This document shows, piece by piece, positions 10,545 through 20,890 of a DNA stretch of 64,000 bases. Numbering within the stretch: position 1 is the first letter of the stretch; every line of letters starts with the position of its first letter. The position numbers and the translations under genes are program-made. Source of the stretch: Corythucha ciliata (Eukaryota; Arthropoda; Insecta; Hemiptera; Tingidae); contig CM075940.1 of NCBI GenBank assembly GCA_038030265.1, positions 28,124,940 to 28,188,939 of the forward strand. The letters are read 5' to 3'. The notes beneath the pieces were generated by a model. That model did not search any database and had not been told where the DNA came from. It saw nothing but the letters and a program-made list of their open reading frames with translations.

Positions 10545-11700
10545 AGGAGAATAGAGTGTGCTGGGAGCTCGTCGGCAATTGAATTTCAGCCGGCAGCAGA
10601 GCTCCTAGCACATGATATTCTCCTGATACGAAAGATCGAAAATTGCAGCGTTAAACTTGAAAAAACGGGGCAAATTCGTAGTTTTTGATAAGGTTTCGCC
10701 CCCCCCCAATGACCGGGAGAATAGAATGTGCTGCGAGCTCGTCGAAAAATGATTTTTTAAACTAATGAGTGGAATGGTGTAGTTAAATCAATTTAGAGTG
10801 TTTTCTTGCGGTCTAACTGGGTTGAGAGACGGGTAATTCCAGCGGTGCCCGATGTCACAATCGAGAGCCACTTGGGCCCATTTCGAAGCCTTAATAACGG
10901 CGTACGAATTTTATGCACATTTAGACCAAAAAAATTGCAAATTTTATTTTCCAATGTTGAACTCCTTGAACATTATATTCTCCTAATACGAAAGATCGAA
11001 AATCACCGCATTACACTAAAAAAAAAGGGGGGTCGAATCGTTGAATTTGACATGATTTGTTGTCCACTGACCAAGAAAAGAAAATAGAATGCGCTGTGAG
11101 CACATCGGTCATAGAATTTCAGCCAGAAGCCGAACTCCTTGAACATTATATTGTCCTGATACGAATGATCGAAAATCGCCGCATTGGACTTGAAAAAAGG
11201 GGCAAAATCGTCGTATTTGCTCCCAATGATCAGGAGAATAGAGTGTGCATTGAACTCGTCAAAAGAATAATTTCAGACGGAAGCCGAGCTCCTGGCACAT
11301 CATATTCTCCTAACACGAAAGATAGAAAATCACCGCATTACACTGGAAAAAATGGGCAAAATCGTCGAGTTTGACAAGGTTTGTTGCCCAATGACCAAGA
11401 GAATAGACTGTGCTGGGAGGTCGTCGACAATGGAACTTCAGCCGGAATCCGAGCTCCTTAAAAATTATATTCTCCTAATATGAACGATCGAAAATCACCG
11501 CATTACACTTCAAAAAAGTAGTCCAATTGCCGATTTTGACACGATTTGTTGCCCAGTGACCAGGAGAATAGAATGTGATGGGAGCTCGTCGGCAATGGAA
11601 TTTCAGCCTGGAGCCGAGCTCCTAGCACACTATATTCTCCTAATACGAAAGATCAAATATCACTGCATTGCACTCGAAAAGGGGGAAAAATCGACGTTTT
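10545..11700. repeat. R2 array (GAGCTC-bounded palindromic units)
   Basis: About six copies of a unit of roughly 150-200 bases. Each reads GAGCTCCTAGCACATTATAT, TCTCCTAATACGAAAGATCG, AAAATC.CCGCATTACACTT, a purine-rich AAAAAGGGGCAAAATCG, GATTTGTTGCCCA, then CCAGGAGAATAGAATGTGCT and GGGAGCTCGTCG. The first and last segments are reverse complements (GAGCTCC.AGCACATT.TATTCTCCT), so each monomer is a hairpin-like unit with arms of about 26 bases around about 95 bases. A GTCG.CAATGGAATTTCAGCCGGA linker joins monomers. Confidence 0.88.
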
Positions 11701-11814
11701 TGACAACTCTCAAGTGTATAAGCTTCAAGGGCATGCACTCGTGGCTTTTGTCGCTTTTTAAGCCATTAAATTGGCTTGGAACGGAATGTCGGCTACGAAT
11801 ATGACATTTTTATC

Positions 11815-12870
11815 TTTAATTTAGCGTCCTTTTCAATTTTCGCAGTGATTTAGCAATTCTCTTCACTTATAGCCGTAAATTAGCTTCTTTTCTCAATTTC
11901 AGTCACGATTAGCGCTTTCTACCAATTGTTGCAGCGATCTAGCGCTTTTCCTCAATTTTAGCAGTGAGTTATCGATTTTTCCACATTTAACCATGAATTA
12001 TCGCTTTTTCTCAATTTCTAAGTTGTCTTCATAAATTGCGAATTAGCGTTTACTCAATTATTTTAGCCGTGAATAAGCGTTTTTTTCTCTATTTTGGCCA
12101 CGAATTCGCCCTTTGTCTAGCTATATGCGAATCTACGAAATGAGACCTTTTCCTCTTTTATTTAGTCGCAAAATTAACGTCTTTATAAATTTCAGCCAAC
12201 GATTACTGCTTTATACCAATTTTAGCTGCGATTCAGCGCTTTTTTACAATTTCAATTATGAATTAGCGATTTTTTTTCACATTTAGGCATGAATTAGCGC
12301 TTTTTCTCGATTTCAAAGTTGTCTTTAGAAATTGCGAATTATCGTTTACTTAATTTTAGCAGTGAATAAGCGTATTTTTTCTCAATTTTGCCACGAATTC
12401 GCCATTTGTTTCGCTACAACTACGAATCGGCGCTTTATCTCAATTTTAGCCTCGAATATACGCTTTTTTATGAATTTCAGCATTGAGCCGACGATGTGTT
12501 CCATTTATAGCTACAAACTGGCGGTTGTTCTAAAGTTTTGCAGCGTATTAGCGACTTTTTCACATCTACTCATGATTTAGAGGTTTTTTTCTTCATTTCA
12601 GTGGCGAATTAACGCTTTTTCTCCATTTTAGCAGGGAATTAGTGCTTTTTATCCATTTTAGCAGTGAGTTATTTGCGATGCATTTACATTTAGCCTCGAA
12701 TTTAGTACTTTCCGTTAATTTTAGCAATGAATTAGCGCCAGCGGTTTTTTCATTTTTGGTTATCAGCGAATTAGCGTTTTTTTTATCCGTTTTAGCAGCG
12801 TATTGGTGATGTTGAGCGACAAGTTGCAATGAATTTGCGCTTTTTCTCAATTTGAGCAGGGAATTAGCAC
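11815..12870. repeat. R1 array, sense orientation
   Basis: More than 25 degenerate units with AATTAGCG/CGAATTAGCGCTTTTTCTCAA cores, directly after the R2 array. A larger period of several R1 units also occurs: the block starting TTTCAAAGTTGTCTT near 12315 resembles the one near 12019. Reverse-strand ORFs in this span (NSLLK-type repeats) come from the repeat. Confidence 0.85.
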
Positions 12871-12994
12871 TTTTCAGATCTACAATAAATAATTTACCCT
12901 CCAAGCGGCGTGGTATTGAGCCAATAACGAAAAATCCAGGAATCACTGCGCTCTGAAGTTTCTCATTATTGAGCCAAGGTTTGGTAAGGCGCAC

Positions 12995-15755
12995 AAAAGG
13001 CGTATATTGTCATTATTTTTTTCAAATGAACTTCTATGCAATCAAATTCATTGAAAGATTCAAAACTTTGAAGGTTCTGAGGGCAGTCGTCTAATTTTCA
13101 GTCAATTTTTCTGCGTGGGAGGGCGAGGAGGAGGAAGAGTTGCGTGTCCCAACAAACAACAATTTCAAATCAAAAACAACGTTTTTAAACAATTGTAAAC
13201 GCCACCTCATCACCTTCGTAAGAGATAAATGAAAATGAAAATATCTGTGATGATTCAGCTCAGCCGGTAAATTGGCAATTAGTGGTGTGGGTTAGTATCT
13301 TATTTCGTGTAGATCCTTCAGGATAAGGCCGCGGGCAACACATGGCCGGTCGTTATGGCGCTGAGCCAACTGAAAGAGTAGCTCTCAGTCCTGCCTGAGA
13401 ATATTATAACTGTGTGGGTGACTCTGCCACTTCGTTACCGTTTTATGCTTTTATGCAAATTGTTTATAAGCCTCAGAAATCCATACTCTCTATTTCTCTC
13501 GCCATTTTCTGTATTATCTTCCTATCGGACCATTTTTCCAGGATATGAGCAATATTACGGCTCACAAACTTTATTTATTCGCGCGAGTGTATTTTCACCT
13601 CTGTGTTATCTATCGAAGAGGAGATGAACAAGTGAATTGGTTTAATGTTCAGCTGGTTTACAGAAGCCATTGTCTACAAGAACGTTTTGAATTCAACCCC
13701 TTCCCCCTCCTCCTTAACGAGTCAAAGGAGGTCGTTGAATATCCAACGACCTCTCTTGGATTGACTCCGCAATATTATCAAATGTAGAAATACAAACATC
13801 ACGCTACGTGTTTTTTTTAAAAGCCATACAGTAAAGAACAGCGGGGTACCGCTCTCAAAAAAACATAATCGATTGTTTGAAATTGTATTTTGGTGGTAGT
13901 GACGTAATAAAGACGGCCGTTTCCGTGCTCTGCCCTTTAAAATCTGGTGCCGAGAAAGGGCCAAACTAGTCGGCACAGCCCGAGGATTTATTCCCGTGGC
14001 GGAAAGCCTTTGTCTGAACATTCTAAATATTTCAAAAATATCTCTACCCACCACCACCCATTAGCTTCCTCACCACCAAACTTATTATGTCGAAAACCTC
14101 TCGATAATTGCTCTTAAAGGCCCATTGCTCACATTCCTTGCGAGTGACTTCGATATTACACTAAGGGATGAAAGCAGGCGATTTAACATGAGATAAATCC
14201 TTGAGCATAATATCTGAGGCTTGTATAATACCCTTTATAACACTTCATCACGGGAGGTTCTTTATCATACCAGTCCCGGTATCGGCCCTTTTCCTGCTTT
14301 TCTCACCCCGCCACTCCCCCTATCCTGGCACTCATCCCTAGTCTCCCACCTGTCAAATATTCTTGATTTATTGTTCAGAGGGAATCAACCAACTTATAAT
14401 TAGGTGATCATGGAAGATTGGTTAACAGATAACTCATTTGAGGCACCAAAATATAAGTAAAAAATGGATACACTCTTATTTCACTGTCATACCGATGCGT
14501 TGACTTCTAATTATTTCCTAGTTAGAAAGCCTTATGTCAAAACGATGCAAAAGCTTGTAGTTTCGTCTCATTACTATGCACTCTCTATACAAACAGGCTT
14601 AGGACTCTTATATGTAAATGAAGTTTTGATGCTAATATGAGAATATTTCGTTATTCCTCCTTCTACACTATAGGAAATGTGGACTGGTTTAGCTCCCAAG
14701 GGGTTTTTGATAGTGGCGTCGGTAAACAAGCTGGAGAGGGAAGGAGTAAAAGAGAGAAAAGGTATAAAAAGGTCTTGAAATGTTCTACATCTGCAAAACT
14801 TGAGGTATAACGAGTGCAAGCGATGTGAACCAAATATTTCCGCTGCCTGATTTTTTTTTTTTCCACTACTCCAACTGAATATATTGAATGAAAGCGAAAT
14901 ATTAAGAAGTGAAGCCTTACACACACAAAAAAAGTTATTCTTTTGAATGGTGCGAGAAGAGTCTAGGAATGCTTGTTTTTGTTATCCTCACAGAGAGAGG
15001 CTGAAGCACCTGAAGATCTGATTAGGAATCCCACTTGTTCGTTCCACCCCCCCCCCCCCGATTCATTCCTTTCCCAAACCTCCACCCACCACCGGAACAA
15101 CCACCACAGCACTATAACTCAACATAACTGAAATGGTTTCTACAGAAAGTGATATTTACTTACCAAACAGACGCTGTGTGGAAGGTTTTCCTGCTTACAA
15201 AACTAGATCTGGGGAGTTAAGTCGAAACTGAACAATCTGCTAATCTCGGTAGTTCAGAAGTAATTATGAAATTCAGTTGGGGCAATTCAGATCAAAAGGA
15301 AAACTTTCATCGCGCATTTTTTCAAGGGAATTCGCCGGTTTTTGTTCTCTCTCATAGCGAAGGAGAAGGCTGCTCTATAGCCGTACTGTAAAACAAATTG
15401 AAAATATATTTTTTATTCAACATCGTCATCACATGGTATTTACAATAAAATAATAAACATTAAAAACTGGTTAAATTATTTCCATATACGCCTAGCAAAA
15501 CGCTCAGAACGTAGTACATTACAAGGATTTTTTTTTTTGTGTGTGTGAAAAATAAAATCCCAAAGCCCCCCTCCCCAACCACCCGGAGAACGATCACACT
15601 TGTTTTCAATATTTTCAGCTTTTCAACAAAATTACAGTAGACAGATTATTAAGAACATGTACGTGAAGTCTTGATAACACCACGGGAAGAACTAACATCA
15701 ATACTTGTAATTTAATTTAAAAAATGGACTCATCGAGAAATTATGAGTTTCCATT
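12995..15755. other. 3' flank of the sidestep-like gene
   Basis: Unique-looking AT-rich DNA downstream of the gene on the minus strand. It holds a 10-bp perfect stem with a 6-base loop at 13728-13753, a C-tract at 15047-15058, and no coding region I can support. The polyadenylation site of the minus-strand gene may lie at its right edge or further left. Confidence 0.4.
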
Positions 15756-15975
15756 TTTATTGGGGGAAAAAGTTTTATTTACATTTGAAACGTACAAAGT
15801 CAAAAATGAATTTAATTTCTTTCAATATTATTATTCTCCATTCTTTTGAACATTGTTTTTTTTTAAATGGCGAACCATTTATTTTTTTAAAAACGTTCTT
15901 TTTCATTTATTGGAGTCTTGAGAAATAGAGAGAGAGTTAGAGAGAAAGAAAGAAAAAAACAAAACAAAAAACAAA
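15756..15975 (-). other. Probable 3' UTR of the sidestep-like gene
   Basis: On the minus strand the first AATAAA hexamers after the stop codon lie at 15774-15779 and 15756-15761, about 200 bases downstream. The stretch includes a GA/CT-rich tract (about 15925-15955). Another AATAAA-like site lies near 15412, so the real UTR could be longer. The cleavage site is not determinable from sequence alone. Confidence 0.4.
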
Positions 15976-16182
15976 TTAAACGCAGCTTTCTTGCTGGTTT
16001 GCCATTAACGGGGTTCGTATAGAAATTACTTCTCGTTGAGCGAGTCCACTGGTTGGGGACTGACCGAGAGGCCCATCCTCAGAGGAGGGGCAGAAAGTTA
16101 AAGATCTATCAGTCGGTAGTTTTATTTTTAAATCGCTGCTGCTCCTGGAAATTCGGCCAGCGTCGATGACGTAATTTTCTCC
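15976..16182 (-). CDS. Sidestep-like terminal coding exon (cytoplasmic tail, ESCV C-terminus)
   Basis: The acceptor AACTATCCAG precedes GGAGAAAAT at 16182, in phase 0, matching the exon that ends at 20733. It encodes 68 residues starting GENYVIDAGRISRSSSDLKI and ending REVISIRTPLMANQQESCV before TAA (15976-15978). The tail is Ser/Pro rich with no enzymatic motif. Its last residues fit a class I PDZ ligand (S-C-V), so it may anchor the receptor to a PDZ scaffold. I recall a similar end in other Sidestep-family proteins. The conserved-looking extreme C-terminus and exact phase fit make this exon convincing even though it lies 4.5 kb from its neighbour. Confidence 0.88.
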   Translation of the reverse strand, partial: GENYVIDAGRISRSSSDLKIKLPTDRSLTFCPSSEDGPLGQSPTSGLAQREVISIRTPLMANQQESCV

Positions 16183-16839
16183 CTGGATAGTTGAAAAAAC
16201 AAAAACAAAAAATATTTACGCCTCAAATTTTGAGGAGGCCGATGCCAAATTAAGTCACTCCCCCTCCACCCACACCAACAACATCACAATCCCTTTGGCA
16301 AATGAATAATTAAGGACGAGTGAGGCGTATGAAAACAATTATGAACAACACAAGCTAGATAATAACGACCCACGCTTAAATGTGAACAAAAGCGGAAAGA
16401 AACTTGGAAAAAACATTTCCCAACTCTTCTTATGATGCAATGTTTTTATTTGAAAAATGTTTCAGTCTCAGTCTGCCCCAGGGTAACATCTCCAAAGAAA
16501 AGGATAAGATTCAACAGTGGAAGGGTTAGGATGAGATGAAAGGGGGGAGGTTGAAATGAGGTGTAGTAGAGGAGTAGAGCCAAGCTACACGTATATCACA
16601 TGTGAAATTCAAAGGGACTTGGAAAATGGAAGGTCGTGGCATTTGAAACAAGTTTGACGCAGCCACTCAAACTGTCCGATATACCACAAGAAGCGTTGCC
16701 TACAATACCCCCACCACCACCCTCTTAATCTAAGACGCACACAGAGTCAAGCGATTGAGTCCCAGTAGCTGAAAAAGGGGCGAGTTTTGGTTCCCAGTGC
16801 TGAGGAGAAGAGCAATGACTTGGATTCGCACAGTCGCTT

Positions 16840-17110
16840 CACAACTAAAATTGAGAAAACGACCATTCGCGGTTTCTGGTGGCAACTTCGTAGCTAACGT
16901 GGTGAAAAAACGCTAATTCATGATTAAAAGTGGAAAAAATCGCTGGTTCGTGGCAGAAATTGTGGAAAGCGATAATCGTGGGTCAAGTCTGTGACTGAAA
17001 TTAAGAAAAAGCGCTAATTCATGGCTGGAATTTCGGAAAACGCGTTGTTTCACAGCAAAAATAACGCTCATTCCCAGATAAAATTGAGAGAAGTAGCCGT
17101 AACATTACAT
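16840..17110. repeat. R1 array, reverse orientation
   Basis: Units such as GCTAATTCATGATTAAAAGTGG and AAAATTGAGAAAA, the reverse complement of the sense R1 core. It forms the left wing of an R1(reverse)-R2-R7-R1(sense) composite that ends near 20510. Confidence 0.8.
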
Positions 17111-17184
17111 CATTGGGAGGTAAATAATTGAGAAATTGCAAGTTTCGGGAATGAAATAAAAATATCATAAAACTTGCAAGTTTA

Positions 17185-18300
17185 TGGTTCATATTTGTGT
17201 TCGCAAAGTTTCAGGGGTTTTTAGAGGCCGGGAATTGCGGGTAAGCCAAATTGCTCTCGATGGTGACATCGGACACCCTTGGATACGCCAATCTCTCAAC
17301 CTAATTGTCACGCATTGTCGATGAGCTGCACATTCTATTCTCCTGATCATTGGTAAACCAAATCTTGCCAAAAACGGCGATTTTTGCCCCTTTTTGAAAG
17401 TGTAATGCGGCGATTTTCGGTTATTCGTATTAGGACAATATAACATGCCAAGAGCTCGGATTCTGTCAAAAAGTCGTCTAGCTCCGACATTGTTTTCCCA
17501 GTGTAATGCGGAGAATTTTCTATCATTCGTACAAGGAGAATATATTGTGATAGGAGCTCGGTACCGAAAAATATTTTTCCACGTGGTTTGGGTCAAATAT
17601 CCATAAAACTCCCACGTCGTTATTAAGCCTTCAAAACAGGCTCAAATTGATCTCGATGTTGACATCGAGACCGCTTCAATTAGCACGCTAGAAAATACCC
17701 GAAATCGATTAAACCACATCTTATCACATATTGATAGAAATTCCTTTGTCGACGAGCTCCCATCGCATTCTATTTTCCTTGTCACTGTGGGCAAAATCTT
17801 GCCAAAAACGCTGATTTGTGCCAGTGAAATGCGGCGATTTCCGATCTTTCGTACTAGGAGAACATAATGTGTCAGGAGCTCAGCTTCTGTCAAAATTTAT
17901 TTCGTCGACGAGCTACCAGCGCACGTTCTATTCTCCTGGTCATTATGGAACCAAATCTCGTCAAAAACGCCGATTTTGCCCCTTTTTTTCAAGTGTAATG
18001 CGGCGATTTTCTATCGTTCGTATTGTGAGAATATAATGTGCTAAGAGCTTGGCACCGAAATAAATTTTTTCACGTGGTTTGATTCAAATGTGCACAAAAC
18101 TCCCACGTCGTTATTGAGCCTTAAAAACGGTCTCAAATGTCCTTAGAGGTTGATATCGGGCATTCCTGGTAATGACCATCTCTCAACCCAATTAACACGC
18201 TAGAAAACGCTGGAAATCGATTGAACCACACGATGTCACTTGTCAGAAAAATTCCATCGTCGACGAGTTCTATGCACATTCGATTCTCGTTTTTTCAGTG
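17185..18300. repeat. R2 array, reverse orientation
   Basis: About five GAGCTC-bounded units read as CATTCTATTCTCCTGGTCAT, then AAATCTTGCCAAAAACG.CGATTTTTGCCCC, then GTAATGCGGCGATTTTC, then CGTATTAGGAGAATATAATG and GAGCTC. A longer linker, CACGTGGTTTGG.TCAAAT, then AAAACTCCCACGTCGTTATT, then GACATCGGGCA, recurs near 17580, 18069, 23948, 40100, 49400 and 62815, so it is a regular part of the R2 higher-order unit. Confidence 0.87.
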
Positions 18301-18354
18301 AGCGTCTTGGACCCTGATGGGCTGGCCGTCCTCAGCGCCGCTCATAGTCTGACG

Positions 18355-18640
18355 ATTTCCCACCAAATGGAAAGTTTATTTGGTTGAACGTCCGTGAAAT
18401 TGAAAGTTTTTCGTCCTAATTCTTGCGATAATGGAACTTTCGAGTCCAATTTTAGCGAAACTAAATTCTTACGGGTTTCAATTCCGGAGAAATTGAAAGT
18501 TTGCAATTGTTTTTTTGTGGGCTCCAGACCCTGGGCTAGCCCGCCACAACGTGCGGCTTCATCATAGGCTGACGTGACTAATGTGCCGTACCTCCAACCA
18601 AATTTCAACAGGCAAATATAAGCGAAATTGCACGTTTCAT
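18355..18640. repeat. R7-type repeats
   Basis: Alternating GAAATTGAAAGTTT and GGCTAGCCCGCC/GGCTGGCCGTCC blocks of about 200 bases, once near 18310-18500 and again near 18520-18640. Related sequence occurs at about 49020-49130 and 49980-50530. Confidence 0.6.
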
Positions 18641-18834
18641 TTTTTTTTTTAAATATACAATGTCCGCATCCCCCGGTCCAGCTGGCCCCGAGAGTGTCCA
18701 AAGCTTGATAAACAACCAAAGTGACCTATAGCATTTAAAGCTGATTATCGACGAATCTCAGGCATTGGTGTGCATCTGAATTGTTTTCACGTGAAGCTGC
18801 TCAACCCTTAAATCAAAGGTTCGTTACGCCTCTG

Positions 18835-20510
18835 CCTTGAACTAGCGATTTTTCCACTTTTAGTCAACAGAATAGCGTTTTTCCCTCAATTTTAATCGCG
18901 ACATAGCTATTTTTATCCATTTTATCCTCCTTCAGTGGTGAATGAACGTTTTTTTCTCAATTTTTGCCACGAATTCGCCCTTTGTCTCGCTTTAGCTACG
19001 AATCGGCGCTTTATCTCAATTTTAGCCTCGAATATGCCCTTTTTATCAACTCTAGCATTGAATCGAAAGATGTGTTCCATTTATAGCTACAAACTGGCGG
19101 TTGTTCTAAAGTTTTGCAGCGTATTAGCAACTTTTCACACATTTTAGTCGACATTATGAGTTTTTCTGTATTTTAGCCACGAATTAGCAATTTCTTTCAC
19201 CTTAGCTATGACCTAGCACTTTATCTGAGCAAAAAATTTGCCGTTGAAACCACGAATTTCCTCAATTTTGACTGTGAATTACGATGCCACGTAAATTCTC
19301 GCTTTTCTCAAAGCAGCGGATTAGAGCTTTTCCGAAATTATTTCACATTTGTCCATGAGTTAGCAATTTGTCTAAATTTTAGCAGCCTATTACAAATTTT
19401 CTCAATTTAAGCAGCCCAACAGCGCTTTTTCGCTTTATCATTAGCGAAACTGATGATGTTGCTTTTCCCCAATTTTAGAAGCTAATTAGCGATTTTTCTC
19501 AATTTTAGGGTGCTGGGTTGATTTTTGTGTGAGTCAGTAAATTAGAATACACGCCAAATTATAGCTTTTCTCAAATTTAACTGCGAATTAGAGCTTCTTC
19601 ATTTCACATTTATCCATGAATTAGCACTTTTTTACAATTTTAGCCGCGAATTAGCGATTTTCTCAATTTAAGCAGTGAATTAGCACTTTTTCTCGATATT
19701 ACCAGCGAGTGAGGAAGTTTCACGTTTTCCAAAAATATTTGTTTTCGATTAGGCACATCAATCCTTCCACGTAAATAAATAAATAAAAATTTTAAACCCT
19801 TCAGAAATATTTTTTATTTCTCAACAAAAGTTGGCATATTTGAAATCCCGCCAAAACGAACATTTTCCGCAACGTAATCGTCGTTGTATTCTCTGTCCTT
19901 TTCATGCCTCCAAATAGCTCATCTGTTTATCCTCCACTGTTTGAAATGACCTAAAACTTCAAAAATCGCGTATTTATTAACTGTTGGATTATTTTACGAA
20001 CGGATCACAATTTATGCTCTATTTTAGCATAAATAAACCTTAAAAAATAAATATATGAATGAGTTCTGACCCATGAAACTTCCTCATTGGTGATATAGCA
20101 CTTTACTCATTCTTATAGCTTCGAATTAGCGCTTCTTCTCAATCTATGAAGCTGCCTGAAAAATCGCGCATTGGCGTTCTCTCAATTTCAGCAGTAAACA
20201 TGAACATTTTCAGCGGTGAATTGTCACGTGTTCTTAATTTTGGCCGCGAATTATCGATTTTATCACATTTAGCCAAAAGAGTTAGCGCCTTTCCCTTATT
20301 TTTTTTATCAGCGAATTAGCAGTTTTTCTCAATTTTAGCAGCAAATCGCGAATTTTGGGGGGAAAATGTGCTAACGCATAGCTAAATAGGAAAAATCGCT
20401 AATTCGTGTCGAAAAAAAACAAGTAATTTTTTCCATTTTAGCAGCGAATTAACGGTGTATTTACATACAGCGATGAATTAGCGCTTTTTTCTCAATTTTA
20501 GCGGCGGACC
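18835..20510. repeat. R1 array, mostly sense orientation
   Basis: Many degenerate AATTAGCG...TTTTCTCAATTTTAGC units, interrupted by about 350 bases of unrelated AT-rich sequence (19735-20090) and by a short reverse block near 20350-20410. About 90 bases before it (18770-18860, CACGTGAAGCTGCTCAACCC) resemble the sequence before the small R1 block at 62325, so this boundary is shared between copies. Confidence 0.82.
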
Positions 20511-20732
20511 CCTATAGACGACACTGCTGACGAGGAAGAATTTGAAAATGGGACAGGGAATACGGGAATTTCCCGTTAAAAGAGGTGGGGGGGGGGTCGA
20601 TTGGTCAATTTATGCAATGGTATATTATCATGGATTCTTCTCTGGAGAAGCTGTCCACCCCCTCCCCCCAGCACCTCATCCGGTGCTCTTGAGACACCCT
20701 CAAACGGGGTTTTCATGTATTAAAACACTTAC

Positions 20733-20890
20733 CATTCTTATATGGCTTCCATTGCTCATATCACCGTTTTGAAAATTGCCATTTGTCTTTTTGAGCTGTA
20801 GAGTGACGTATATTGAAGGACTCCTTTCTTTTGACTTCTCAATCAGCTCTTCTTTAGTAGTCTCTCGATAAACTAGCTGGTAATCTGATT
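20733..20890 (-). CDS. Sidestep-like exon: membrane-proximal cytoplasmic region
   Basis: The acceptor is TTTTTTTTCAG at 20891-20901 and the donor is GTAAGTG after ATG at 20733. The exon starts in phase 1, matching the transmembrane exon, and ends in phase 0, matching the terminal exon. It encodes SDYQLVYRETTKEELIEKSK then ERSPSIYVTLQLKKTNGN and ends GSHIRM. The sequence is charged and hydrophilic, with tyrosines (YQLV, YVTL) that could be sorting or phosphorylation sites. No named domain is present. The assignment rests on splice signals, phase and position between the membrane exon and the ESCV exon. Confidence 0.82.

Larger units (their letters stand above)
16183..20732 (-). other. Intron 8 (last intron), 4.55 kb
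   Basis: From 16183 to about 16840 it is unique-looking DNA, with CAGTAGCTG and CAGTGCTGAGG strings near 16763 and 16795 that resemble hAT ends but lack matching duplications. The rest is R1, R2 and R7 arrays. From about 20515 to 20732 it is unique sequence with a G-tract near 20588. Confidence 0.7.

Noticed and set aside
12593..12994. 133-residue minus-strand frame with NSLLK repeats
   Set aside because: It is R1 repeat read in one frame.
17189..17893. Minus-strand frames of 80-135 residues over the R2 array
   Set aside because: They fall wholly within R2 repeats, and similar frames appear at each R2 array.
16763..20528. An outer hAT element around the 16.8-20.5 kb arrays (CAGTAGCTG or CAGTGCTGAGG to the complement of CAGTGTCGTCTATAG)
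   Set aside because: The candidate ends do not pair well and no 8-bp duplication matches.
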